DNA from: Clostridium muellerianum
Lineage (GTDB): Bacteria > Bacillota > Clostridia > Clostridiales > Clostridiaceae
DNA length: 64,000 bases
NCBI RefSeq assembly: GCF_012926525.1
Contig: NZ_JABBNI010000018.1
Span: 1-64,000 of the forward strand
Direction of reading: 5' to 3'
Shown here: positions 34,721-43,597 of the stretch, one piece after another
Layout: each line of letters begins with the position of its first letter
How positions within the stretch are numbered: the first letter of the stretch is position 1
Notes under the pieces: generated by a model
What the model saw: the letters and a program-made list of their open reading frames with translations, nothing else
Databases searched by the model: none
Told to the model about the DNA's origin: nothing
Translations under genes and position numbers: made by a program

Positions 34721-34927
34721 ATGACAGTAGGAACTCAAATGCAGCAAGCAATTGCAGGAATGCAAAGTGCAGCTGCCACAATGAAAACATTTGCTTTAGA
34801 AACTGAAGATAAAAGTGCAAAGCAGGATTTTCAGCAAATAGCAAAAAATCTTGATAGTGCTCTTGAAACTTTAAAAGGAAGACAACAATATATAGAAGAA
34901 CAGGAACCTCAATATAAACAATGTTAA
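34721..34927 (+). CDS. DUF1657 protein, second copy in the spoVA operon
   Basis: This 68-aa helical protein is a paralogue of the one at 31459: same length, MTVGTQMQQAIAGMQ start, EEQEPQYKQC end. The ATG has AAAGGAGGTGA upstream, a strong site, and a terminator follows. The two copies bracket the DUF421-spoVAC-spoVAD-spoVAE genes, suggesting that both belong to the same spore function. Because repeat C2 lies upstream, this copy may have its own promoter or depend on read-through. Confidence 0.85.
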   Translation: MTVGTQMQQAIAGMQSAAATMKTFALETEDKSAKQDFQQIAKNLDSALETLKGRQQYIEEQEPQYKQC

Positions 34928-34935
34928 TGTACATA

Positions 34936-34966
34936 AAAGCTGAAGGATAGTTATCCTTCGGCTTTT
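34936..34966 (+). terminator. Terminator after the second DUF1657 gene
   Basis: AAAGCTGAAGGATA pairs with TATCCTTCGGCTTT (one G-U), loop GT, then TTT. T-rich on both sides, so it could also serve the minus-strand remnant. Confidence 0.85.
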
Positions 34967-34970
34967 TAAG

Positions 34971-35402
34971 TTATCTAGAAATTGGGGCATCATCATTAAT
35001 AATTCTATTAGCTTCTTCTTGTGAAAGATCATAATTTAGAAATGTCTTATAAAAATTTCTTGTTTCTTTAATTATATCTATACTAGCAAATTTATCTGGA
35101 TTTATAATTTTTGCAGCCCATTGAATTTGAAGTGCCTCTTCTGCAGCTGCATTTATACCACCAGCTGTATCTATCAATGCATTAATTATTGTATTGCTGC
35201 CATCTACAGTTAATGGTGAAAGTGAAGTTACGTGAAGGACTTTAGGTATTTGCTCTTTAGGAATTTTAGATATTATATTTGTTATAGTATTAAGCTTGGC
35301 ATCTAGATATGATATGTAATTAGCAGCTCTTTTTTTGCTATCTTCTCCAAGGATGTCACCTATAAGTTTTACACATCCTTTTAAAAAATTTAATATCAGC
35401 AC
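34971..35402 (-). pseudogene. Remnant of an ABC-importer substrate-binding protein (FepB/BtuF family)
   Basis: The 143-codon open frame has only pieces of the family: KGCVKLIGDILGEDSKKRA and ANYISYLDAKLNTITNI (interdomain helix), PKVLHVTSLSPLTVDG, LIDTAGGINAA, then EEALQIQWAAKIINPDKF and FYKTFLNYDLSQEEANRI of the C-terminal lobe. The N-terminal ~150 residues with signal peptide are missing. The ~60 residues normally between the GG-N-A and the SxEEALQ blocks (containing WNPD-type motifs) are also absent. It faces away from the intact importer downstream and is not its missing part, because that importer has its own binding protein at 38372. Confidence 0.72.
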
Positions 35403-35804
35403 AATATTATGCTGTTAAAATCATTATGGTACTTGTTTCAGTATTAAGAAAATAATGTTTACAATCATGTAACAAAGCGTTATACTTATAATAACATAAC
35501 GTTTGGCAAAAAATCTACATTTTTTATGCTTTAAGTGAAATTGAAATTTGAAAACTAGAGGAAGTTTTTAGAGGAAAGTAGGGTTTTAAGGAATATTTCA
35601 ATGACATTTGCGTGAACTTTGTATATTTTATGTTAACGTTTAAATGAGATGCTACGAATTAAGGGGAGCTTAAATATAAAAATGAAAATTAATATTTTTA
35701 TATGATTTTAAATATTTAAATAATATTTTTAATGGTTATTTATAAAAGATGCTGATTTAATTTTTGTAATATGACTAATTATAGTTAAAGAGGGGGTAAA
35801 CTAC
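35403..35804. other. Intergenic region upstream of the ABC importer, no gene seen
   Basis: A ~400-nt AT-rich region. I looked for cobalamin, molybdenum-cofactor and other metal riboswitch landmarks and found none. It must hold the importer promoter, which I could not place. Confidence 0.45.
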
Positions 35805-36890
35805 GTGGCAGAACCATTAGAGTTAGATACTCTATCAGAAAGTATAAAATTAGAAAATCATAAAAGAAAATCAGAAGAAAAAAGAATATTTTATGTAATG
35901 CTTATTTTAGCTATTTTACCTATAATAGCTATTTTAATTTCATTAACTATTGGAAGATATTCAATATCTTTACCTCAGTTTTTTAGTGTTGTATCATCAA
36001 AAATTTTTGGACATGATATAGTACAATATAACACTATCGAAACAGTACTTTTCAATGTTAGAGCTCCTAGAATACTATCTGCTTTGATGGTTGGAGCGGC
36101 TTTAGCTATATCGGGAGCTACATATCAAGGATTATTTAAAAATCCAATGGTTTCGCCAGATATACTTGGAGCTTCTGCTGGAGCAGGATTTGGTGCAGCA
36201 TTTGGAATCCTTATGTCTTTTAATGGTATAGGCGTACAAGCTTCGGCATTTTTATTTGGACTTTTAGCAGTAATAATAACTTATACAATAAGCAGTATAA
36301 TATCAAGAGGCAATAATGCTACCTTAGTACTTGTGCTTACTGGTATGGTTGTTGCTGCTTTATTTACATCATTTATTTCAATTACAAAATATGTGGCAGA
36401 TCCATATGAAAAACTTCCACTTATAACCTTTTATCTTATGGGAGGATTATCTTCTGTTACTATGAAAGATATTAAAATGTTATTAATACCAATGATTATT
36501 GGAGTTGTGCCAATAATTTTGCTTAGGTGGAAGTTTAATGTGCTTTCATTTGGAGATGAAGAGGCTAAGTCCTTAGGAATTGATACTTCAAAGTTGAGAT
36601 TGATTGCAATTCTTTGTTCAACTTTAATGACAGCAGGAGCTGTATCAATTAGTGGAATGATTGGATGGATAGGACTTGTAATACCTCATATAGTTAGAAT
36701 GGTTGTTGGTCCTAATTTTAAAGTATTATTACCAGGCTCATTACTTATTGGAAGTACTTTTCTTTTATTAGTTGATGATATAGCCCGTTGTGCATTTTCT
36801 ATAGAAATTCCTTTAGGAATTTTAACATCATTAATTGGAGCTCCTTTTTTTATTTATCTTTTAATTAAAGGAAGGAGGGGATGGATATGA
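35805..36890 (+). CDS. FecCD-type ABC importer permease
   Basis: This integral membrane subunit of 361 aa belongs to the BtuC/FecCD/MolB family (iron-siderophore, haem, cobalamin or molybdate import). It has ~10 hydrophobic helices with the family motifs VRAPRILSALMVGAALAISGATYQGLFKNPM, SPDILGASAGAGFGAAFG, GDEEAKSLGID and VSISGMIGWIGLVIPHIVRM (ATPase-coupling). A ~40-residue charged N-terminal tail precedes helix 1. The start is GTG 35805 with AGAGGGGG upstream. The stop overlaps the ATPase start by four bases (ATGA). Confidence 0.9.
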   Translation: MAEPLELDTLSESIKLENHKRKSEEKRIFYVMLILAILPIIAILISLTIGRYSISLPQFFSVVSSKIFGHDIVQYNTIETVLFNVRAPRILSALMVGAALAISGATYQGLFKNPMVSPDILGASAGAGFGAAFGILMSFNGIGVQASAFLFGLLAVIITYTISSIISRGNNATLVLVLTGMVVAALFTSFISITKYVADPYEKLPLITFYLMGGLSSVTMKDIKMLLIPMIIGVVPIILLRWKFNVLSFGDEEAKSLGIDTSKLRLIAILCSTLMTAGAVSISGMIGWIGLVIPHIVRMVVGPNFKVLLPGSLLIGSTFLLLVDDIARCAFSIEIPLGILTSLIGAPFFIYLLIKGRRGWI

Positions 36891-37669
36891 AGTTAGAAGC
36901 GAAAAATGTAGTTTGTGGATATGGTAAAAAAGATATAGTGAAGGATATATCTATGGGTGTAAGTTCAGGGGAAATATTATGTCTACTGGGACCAAATGGT
37001 GTAGGGAAAACGACGTTTTTTAAAACTATATTAGGACTTTTGAAGGTAAGAGGTGGACAAATACTTTTAGATGGACAGGATATACATAATTGGTCTAGAA
37101 AGCAGCTAGCTAAAGCTATTGGATATGTACCTCAAGCACATACACCTCCCTTTCCGTTTAAAGTTTTTGATGTAGTGTTAATGGGTAGGACTGCGTATCT
37201 TTCAACGTTTTCTTCTCCTAGCAAAGAGGACAGGGATATTGCAGAAAAGGTTATAGATGACTTAGATATATCTTACTTAAGGGATAAAATATACACAGAA
37301 ATAAGTGGTGGAGAAAGGCAAATGGTTCTAATTGCTAGAGCTCTTGCACAGCAGCCTAAAATACTTATAATGGATGAACCAACTTCTAATTTGGATTTTG
37401 GGAATCAAATAAAAGTACTAGAACAGATAAACAAGCTTTCTAAAAAGGGATTAGCAGTTATTATGACTTCACATTATCCTAATCATGCTTTTCTGTGTTC
37501 TACAAAAGTAGCATTTATGCAAAGAAACAATGAATTTAAAATAGGAAATGTAGATGAAGTTGTAACAGAAAACATGCTTAAAAAAGCTTATGGTATTAAT
37601 GTTAAAATCATTACTACAACTAATTCAAATGGAGTTAAGGTAAAATCATGTGTACCTATAATTGATTAA
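36887..37669 (+). CDS. ABC importer ATPase (FepC/BtuD type)
   Basis: This 260-aa nucleotide-binding subunit has Walker A GPNGVGKTT, Q-loop YVPQAH, signature EISGGERQMVLIARALAQ, Walker B ILIMDEPTSNLD and H-loop MTSHYPNH, all intact. I place the start at ATG 36887 because it overlaps the permease stop as ATGA and has GGAGGGG at 8 nt; the ATG at 36881 is too close to that site. It works with the permease upstream and the binding protein two genes downstream. Confidence 0.92.
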   Translation: MKLEAKNVVCGYGKKDIVKDISMGVSSGEILCLLGPNGVGKTTFFKTILGLLKVRGGQILLDGQDIHNWSRKQLAKAIGYVPQAHTPPFPFKVFDVVLMGRTAYLSTFSSPSKEDRDIAEKVIDDLDISYLRDKIYTEISGGERQMVLIARALAQQPKILIMDEPTSNLDFGNQIKVLEQINKLSKKGLAVIMTSHYPNHAFLCSTKVAFMQRNNEFKIGNVDEVVTENMLKKAYGINVKIITTTNSNGVKVKSCVPIID

Positions 37670-37719
37670 TTTGAACTTTCTGCAAATTAAAATTTTAATA
37701 AAGTAAAGGGGAGTATATA

Positions 37720-38262
37720 ATGAAAAAAATTTTTCTTACAGGGGAAAGAAGTATAGGAAAATCTACATTATTAAAAAAAGTTATTAAAAATATAGATTGT
37801 TCTATAGGAGGTTTTGTTCAAGAAAAAGAGTTTACAGAGGAAACAAAATTCTTTAGAGTTGAGTCACTTTATAATTTACAGGATAGTTATATCATGGGGA
37901 AATATGATATGAAAAAGAAAAAGCTGTATACAGACATGAATATATTTAATGTTATATCTCAAGATGTACTTTTAAAAAGCTTACATAATAGGGAGTTAAT
38001 AGTACTTGATGAACTAGGATTTATAGAAGAAAAAGCTCCATTATTTAAAGATACTATTTTTAAAATACTTAATAGTGGTAAGCCTGTTATAGGAGTACTA
38101 AAAGAATGTGAAGGGAATTTTGTACAGAAAATAGCAAATAGGGAAGATGTACAGGTAATTAAAATTGATAAAAATAATAGAGATTTTATGGAAGATAAAA
38201 TTCTTCAGATTTTAGAAAATAATAATATAAAATTAAAAAAAAGATTGATAGTTGAAAGTTAA
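37720..38262 (+). CDS. THEP1-like nucleoside-triphosphatase in an importer operon
   Basis: This 180-aa P-loop NTPase of the NTPase_1/THEP1 family has Walker A GERSIGKST and a Walker B-like LIVLDELGFIEEKAP, the DExG signature of the family; GGFVQEKEF follows the P-loop as in relatives. Family members hydrolyse NTPs in vitro and their cellular role is unclear. Here it sits between the ATPase (50 nt upstream) and the binding protein of a FecCD importer on the same strand, so it is probably part of that transport or metal-handling system. The ATG has AAGGGGAG upstream. Confidence 0.85.
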   Translation: MKKIFLTGERSIGKSTLLKKVIKNIDCSIGGFVQEKEFTEETKFFRVESLYNLQDSYIMGKYDMKKKKLYTDMNIFNVISQDVLLKSLHNRELIVLDELGFIEEKAPLFKDTIFKILNSGKPVIGVLKECEGNFVQKIANREDVQVIKIDKNNRDFMEDKILQILENNNIKLKKRLIVES

Positions 38263-38371
38263 TTACTTAACTTTTGTACATATAAAATTCTGACTGAGCA
38301 TAATGCGAAGCAATTTTTAAGCTGCAAAAGTTGGATAAAATAACATTTAGAAATCATGGGGGGAGTAAAAA

Positions 38372-39409
38372 ATGAAAAAAATATCTAAAGTTTTAATTCT
38401 ATTACTAATTGTATTTACTTTTGGAGCCTGTGGAAAAACAACAACTACTACAAGTACAACCAGTTCAGATAATAGCAAAAAAATTACTGTTACTGATGGA
38501 CTAGGAAGAAAAATAGAACTATCAAAGCCTGCAGAAAAGGTGTTAAGTAATTATGCTGTAGCGACACAAATATTGTGTACTTTAGGGGAACAAAATAATA
38601 TCTTAGGTCCAGATGGAAAGGCTATACAAAATCCATTAGGTTATTCACCAAAGACAGGTGCGAGTAAATCATCTGCTACTAAAGGCGCTAATGAGTTAAA
38701 TGTGGAACAAGTAGTAGCAGCTAAACCAGACCTTGTTGTTATACAAAAAAAGAGCAAACAAATTGTACCAAACCTTGAAAAAGCTAATATTAAAGTTTTT
38801 GTTGTAAATGCAGAAGGTCTTGATGAATTAAAATCTACTGTGAAAAATTTAGGAATAGCTACTGGTAAAGAAAAAAGAGCAGACGAATTTATGGATTATT
38901 ATACACAGAAGTTAGACTTCATTAATAATAAAATTAAAACTGTAGACCAAAAAAATAAGCCTAAAGTATATATGGCAGGGGGAAGTATGTATTTAACTCC
39001 TGGAAAGAATATGTTTCAAAACTCATTGATTGAGTTAGGTGGCGGAATAAATGTGGCAGGTTCTTTAAGTAGTGCTAAGTGGAATGAAGTATCTGCAGAG
39101 CAGGTAATTGGTTGGAACCCTGATATAATAATTCTTACACAATATTGTGGAGTAAAACCACAGGATGTACTTAATAATGCTGGTTTAAAAGATATAAATG
39201 CTGTAAAAAATAAAAAAGTTTATTTAATGCCTTCAAAAATGAGTTCATGGGATATGCCTTGCCCACAGACAATTTTAGGAGTAATGTGGTTAGGTACAAA
39301 GACAAATCCTGAAGTATTTAAAGATACAAATATAACAAAAGAAGTGGATGATTTTTATCAAAAATTTTATGGTACTACTTATACAAAACTTGGTGGTACT
39401 TTAGATTAA
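38372..39409 (+). CDS. ABC importer substrate-binding lipoprotein
   Basis: This 345-aa lipoprotein has lipobox FGAC (Cys about residue 20), a Thr/Ser-rich linker, then the two-lobed helical-backbone binding protein of the FepB/BtuF family: ITVTDGLGRKIELSKPAEKVLS, VEQVVAAKPDLVVIQ, PKVYMAGGSMYLTPGKNMFQ and EVSAEQVIGWNPDIIILTQY. It completes the importer encoded just upstream. The ligand is not determinable; family members bind ferric siderophores, haem, cobalamin or molybdate/tungstate. The ATG follows GGGGGGAG. The operon ends at the repeat D1 hairpin. Confidence 0.88.
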   Translation: MKKISKVLILLLIVFTFGACGKTTTTTSTTSSDNSKKITVTDGLGRKIELSKPAEKVLSNYAVATQILCTLGEQNNILGPDGKAIQNPLGYSPKTGASKSSATKGANELNVEQVVAAKPDLVVIQKKSKQIVPNLEKANIKVFVVNAEGLDELKSTVKNLGIATGKEKRADEFMDYYTQKLDFINNKIKTVDQKNKPKVYMAGGSMYLTPGKNMFQNSLIELGGGINVAGSLSSAKWNEVSAEQVIGWNPDIIILTQYCGVKPQDVLNNAGLKDINAVKNKKVYLMPSKMSSWDMPCPQTILGVMWLGTKTNPEVFKDTNITKEVDDFYQKFYGTTYTKLGGTLD

Positions 39410-39450
39410 TTATATTAAATAGAACAGTAATGAGTAAAGAAATCATTAAA

Positions 39451-39553
39451 GAGGCTGTGTGTTAAGAAATTTGTATATGTTATATTGATTTGTAAATAGG
39501 TGGCAAATACAATATAGTGTGAAATTTATTCTTAGTGCCACAGCCTCATTTTT
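39451..39553 (+). repeat. Repeat family D, copy 1 (terminator-like hairpin)
   Basis: GAGGCTGTG (39451-39459) and CACAGCCTC (39539-39547) close a ~97-nt imperfect hairpin with extended inner arms (TTAAGAAATTT, AAATTTATTCTTA), followed by T's. It ends the importer operon. A related hairpin follows the molybdenum hydroxylase operon at 47256. Confidence 0.7.
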
Positions 39554-39608
39554 ATAATTACTATTAAATCTTTGTAGATTGTTATAAACTACATATAATA
39601 AATTTCAT

Positions 39609-39745
39609 ATTAGGCACATTCAATAAAACAACTAGTCAAAGATGTTAGTCTATTTTGTATCAGACAAGGAAGCAGGTTCCGCTGACGCAGTATGATGAAA
39701 AATAGGCTAACATACTGACTAGTTATTTTATTGAATGTGCCTTAA
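39609..39745. repeat. Repeat family B, copy 2
   Basis: A 137-nt element with long inverted ends: TTAGGCACATTCAATAAAAC and AACTAGTCAAAGATGTTAG mirrored by CTAACATACTGACTAGTT and ATTTTATTGAATGTGCCTTA. The centre has GACAAGGAAGCAGGTTCCGC, shared in variant form with copy B3. It is non-coding. The rest of the gap to topB (to 40046) shows no gene. Confidence 0.82.
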
Positions 39746-40046
39746 AGCTAAAGGTGGATAAAAAGCATATATCTGGCAATAATATTATTAAAAAGACTAA
39801 ATTATGATATAATTTAGTTTGAAACTGTATATATAACATCATAATTAAATTTTACTATTTGCTTTACTCAAAGTTGAGGTTTAATTTTGATTTTATAGTA
39901 AAATTAAGATTTTGAGGTTGTATATTTACAATATAAAATGGTATTTGTTTTGACTGAAATTTTTAAATTTAGTTATTTTGGTGTATAATTGGACAAGTAA
40001 CTTGTCGAAATGAATATTTAAGGATTAATATATAGAGAGGTTTTTT

Positions 40047-42374
40047 ATGAGTAAAGCTTTATTTATTACAGAAAAGCCGTCAGTGGCTATGGAATACGTT
40101 AAACTTTTAAATGTAAAAGGTACAAAAAGGGATGGATATATAGAATCAGATAAAGCCGTGTTTTCATGGTGCGTAGGACATATGGTGACTATGAGTTATC
40201 CAGAAGCGTATGATCCTAATTTAAAAAGATGGTCGCTAGACACTTTACCTTTTTTACCTAAGGAATATAAATATGAAATTATTCCAGCAGTATCAAAGCA
40301 GTTTAATGTAGTTAGAGGATTATTAAAGAGAGAAGATATAAATACAGTATATGTATGTACCGACTCAGGAAGGGAAGGAGAGTACATTTATAGACTTGTA
40401 GATCAAATGGTAGGGGTACAGGATAAAGAAAAAAAGAGAGTGTGGATTGATTCTCAAACAGAAGAAGAAATACGTAGAGGTATAAAAGAAGCAAAGGACA
40501 TTTCAGAATATGATTCATTGGCTGATTCAGCATATTTAAGAGCTAAGGAAGATTATCTTTTAGGAATAAACTTTTCCAGACTTTTAACTCTTAAATATGG
40601 AAAGACTGTGGCTAATGCTACTGGAGATAAATTAGTAGTAATTGCAGTAGGTAGAGTTATGAGCTGTGTTCTTGGAATGATTGTAGATAGGGAACGTGAG
40701 TTTAGATCATTTGTAAAGACGCCTTTTTATAAAATTTCAGGAAGTTTTGACGGTAATTCTAGTGGAGAATATGAAGAGGAAATGGTTTACGATGGTGAAT
40801 GGAAATCTATAGAAGGTTCTAAATATAAGGATTCACCTCTTTTATATAATGAGGGTGGTTTCAAGAAAAGAGAAGATGCTGAAAAGTTTATAGAAGAAAT
40901 AGGTGAGAAAATTTTTGAAAAGGAGCCTGTTATAGAGAGTATAAAAAAGACTGTAGAAAGTAAAAATGCCCCTTTACTTTTTAATTTAGCAGAGCTTCAA
41001 AATGAATGTTCAAAGAAGTTTAAAATAAGTCCTGAGGAGACTTTAAATAAAATTCAGGCATTATATGAGAAAAAGCTGCTTACATATCCAAGAACAGATG
41101 CTAGAGTTTTATCTAAGGCTGTAGCTAAAGAAATAGATAAAAATATAAGAAAGCTTTTAAAATATGATGGAGATAAAGAAATAAAAGGCATAGCAGAAAA
41201 CATATTAAATAATAAATGGTATTCAAACTTAGAAAAAACTAAGTATGTAAATGATAGTAAAATAACAGACCATTATGCTATTATACCAACAGGAGAAGGG
41301 CTTCAAAGCTACAATGGTCTTTCAGATTTGGAGAAAAAAGTATATAATTTAGTACTTAGAAGATTTTTAGCTATATTTTATCCTCCAGCTAAATATAATA
41401 AACTCGCTATTACAACTTGTGCGGGTGGAGAAAGATTTTTTACTACAGATAAGGTTTGTGTAGAAGAAGGTTACCTTAATGTATTAAAAGAATATAAGAA
41501 GAATAAGGAAGAGAAAAATTTAAAGTTTTTAAGTAATCTTAAAAAGGGTCAGATAGTAGATGTTGTTGATATGGAAGTGAAAGAAGGGGAAACTTCACCT
41601 CCTAAAAGATATACCTCAGGATCTATAATTATTGCTATGGAAAATGCAGGTAAGCTTATTGAAGATGAAGAACTTAGAGAGCAGATAAAGGGAGCTGGTA
41701 TAGGAACATCTGCAACTAGAGCTGAAATATTAAAAAAGTTAGAAAAAATAGGTTATATTATGTCTGATAAGAAAACTCAAGTTATATTTCCAACTCAAAA
41801 GGGAGAAATGATATATGAGGTTATAAAAAATTCTATACCTACACTGCTTAATCCTACACTTACAGCCAGCTGGGAAAAAGGATTGAAAATGGTATACGGA
41901 AAAGAAATAGAACCTGATATATTTATGAAAAAGCTAGAGGATTATACTAAACTTAATGTAAAAAAAGTCATGGATAGAATGAATATGGGATATATGCATA
42001 GTTTCTTTGATGAAGTTAAGGATAAAAATAGTAATGGTGTAAAAAGTAAAGGTTCTTCTAAGAATAAAAAATCTTCAGTAGTAGATAAAAGTGAAAGTGG
42101 CAATAGGGAATCTTTAGGATTATGTCCTATATGTAAAACAGGAGATATTGTGAAGAATAGTAAAGGCTATGGTTGCAATAACTGGCAAAGCGGATGTAAA
42201 TTTTTTGTATCAGAAATTTGTGGCAAAAAGATACCTGTTGAACAGATTACAAAGCTGATGAGTGATGGAAAGACAGATATTATAAATGGCTTTAAATCAA
42301 AGAAAGGCAATGAATTTAATGCAAGACTCATAATAAAGGAAGGAAAAATAGAATTTTCCTTTGAAAATTCATAA
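40047..42374 (+). CDS. topB: DNA topoisomerase III
   Basis: This type IA topoisomerase of 775 aa resolves precatenanes and recombination intermediates. The N-terminal TOPRIM (ALFITEKPSVAMEYV; CTDSGREGEYIYR with acidic residues) is followed by the IA core with the active-site tyrosine in LLTYPRTDARVLSK and GAGIGTSATRAEILKKLEKIGYI. The C-terminal ~100 residues carry one topo zinc-finger-like unit, LCPICKTGDIVKNSKGYGC...GCKFF. Length is normal for TopB. The ATG has GAGAGG close upstream. It is monocistronic, with a terminator at 42387. Confidence 0.95.
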   Translation: MSKALFITEKPSVAMEYVKLLNVKGTKRDGYIESDKAVFSWCVGHMVTMSYPEAYDPNLKRWSLDTLPFLPKEYKYEIIPAVSKQFNVVRGLLKREDINTVYVCTDSGREGEYIYRLVDQMVGVQDKEKKRVWIDSQTEEEIRRGIKEAKDISEYDSLADSAYLRAKEDYLLGINFSRLLTLKYGKTVANATGDKLVVIAVGRVMSCVLGMIVDREREFRSFVKTPFYKISGSFDGNSSGEYEEEMVYDGEWKSIEGSKYKDSPLLYNEGGFKKREDAEKFIEEIGEKIFEKEPVIESIKKTVESKNAPLLFNLAELQNECSKKFKISPEETLNKIQALYEKKLLTYPRTDARVLSKAVAKEIDKNIRKLLKYDGDKEIKGIAENILNNKWYSNLEKTKYVNDSKITDHYAIIPTGEGLQSYNGLSDLEKKVYNLVLRRFLAIFYPPAKYNKLAITTCAGGERFFTTDKVCVEEGYLNVLKEYKKNKEEKNLKFLSNLKKGQIVDVVDMEVKEGETSPPKRYTSGSIIIAMENAGKLIEDEELREQIKGAGIGTSATRAEILKKLEKIGYIMSDKKTQVIFPTQKGEMIYEVIKNSIPTLLNPTLTASWEKGLKMVYGKEIEPDIFMKKLEDYTKLNVKKVMDRMNMGYMHSFFDEVKDKNSNGVKSKGSSKNKKSSVVDKSESGNRESLGLCPICKTGDIVKNSKGYGCNNWQSGCKFFVSEICGKKIPVEQITKLMSDGKTDIINGFKSKKGNEFNARLIIKEGKIEFSFENS

Positions 42375-42386
42375 ATACATTAAAAG

Positions 42387-42419
42387 ATCATGTTGGAGGA
42401 ATCCGGCATGATTTTTTTA
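42387..42419 (+). terminator. topB terminator
   Basis: ATCATGTTGGA pairs with TCCGGCATGAT (two G-U), then seven T's. Confidence 0.82.
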
Positions 42420-42559
42420 TAAAATGTGATAATTAGGTATTCTACACATCTTTATAATAAAAAACGTATAATTTTCCGTATATTGTGCAAATTTATATTA
42501 TTAACCTATGATAATAAGGTGTTACGGAAAATAATTATCATGTTTAAGAAGGTGAAGCA

Positions 42560-43378
42560 ATGGATTTGAAAAGAAAAGCAATCAGAGTAGGAGTTGCTGC
42601 TTCCTTATGTATATTGGTGTCAAATTTGTTAAAATTAAAATATACTTTTTTTGTTGTGCTTCCTGCAGTCATGCCTATATCCACTTTTTTTGGTGAAACA
42701 ATTAAATTTGGAGCAAATAGGATTATTGGTAGTTTTATTGGGGCTCTAATTGGAGTTATACTTATAACTCTTCAATGGCAAAATGCTATTTTAATTGGAA
42801 TAGGAGTAATGCTCATTATTTATATTTGCAGTTACCTTAAATGGGATAGTACTACATCTATTGCTTGCTTAGTATTTGTGTCTATTATGCTTGGCGTAAA
42901 AGGGGCTGGAGCTATTTTATATAGCATCCACAGATTGTTGGATACATTAATAGGCATATCTATTACTACAATTGTAAATAACTATGTTTTCAATCCCAAT
43001 ATGCCTAAAGTACTTAAAAATAGAGCTCAAGATATACAACAAAGTCTACTTAATTTAGCTAACGATGAGGAGTTTATAGAAGATAAGAATAAATTAGATA
43101 ATATTGAAAAAAGCATAAACAGTTTAAAGGAAACTTTCAAGATATATTCTGAAGAAATTAAGGTTAGTTCAAAATTTTTGCCTGTAAAAAATAAATTAGA
43201 TAAAATGGTGGATATTTTTTCTATCATTTTTCAACAGGTAGGAATAATTAATTATATCAATGTTAATGATGATTTTCATGATCTTAATAAGGAACATATT
43301 AAGATGATTATTAGTTTTCATAAGGATATATTTTTTCGTGAAATGAAAAATTTAAACGAAATTATAAAAAGTATTTAG
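42560..43378 (+). CDS. Aromatic acid exporter-like (FUSC/DUF939) membrane protein
   Basis: The 272 aa have a hydrophobic N-terminal half with about five helices (SLCILVSNLL, TFFVVLPAVMPIST, RIIGSFIGALIGVILITL, GVMLIIYICSYL, LVFVSIMLGVKGAGAILYSIHRLLDTLIGI) and a ~130-residue cytoplasmic helical tail. The RIIGSFIGALIG and HRLLDTLIGI blocks are typical of the ArAE/FUSC family of putative efflux proteins. The substrate is unknown. The ATG follows AAGAAGGTGA. It is monocistronic between topB and the hydroxylase operon. Confidence 0.8.
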   Translation: MDLKRKAIRVGVAASLCILVSNLLKLKYTFFVVLPAVMPISTFFGETIKFGANRIIGSFIGALIGVILITLQWQNAILIGIGVMLIIYICSYLKWDSTTSIACLVFVSIMLGVKGAGAILYSIHRLLDTLIGISITTIVNNYVFNPNMPKVLKNRAQDIQQSLLNLANDEEFIEDKNKLDNIEKSINSLKETFKIYSEEIKVSSKFLPVKNKLDKMVDIFSIIFQQVGIINYINVNDDFHDLNKEHIKMIISFHKDIFFREMKNLNEIIKSI

Positions 43379-43597
43379 TCAGTGTACATATTATTTGCAT
43401 TTTTTATGCTGCTATACGTAAATAAAATTAGAATCAGTAAATATCTCAATTTTACACTTTATCATTTATAGTATATTTTAAAATTATAAAATATGGTAAA
43501 CATGAATATTATGCACGTAAAAGTAAATAATATCTCTGTATAAAGGTATTTTATGTTAATGAATGGTGCAACTAAGTTATATAAGGAGGAGTTCGTA

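Noticed and set aside
35403-35804. Cobalamin or molybdenum-cofactor riboswitch before the FecCD importer
   Set aside because: No GCCACTG B12 box or other landmark seen on either strand.
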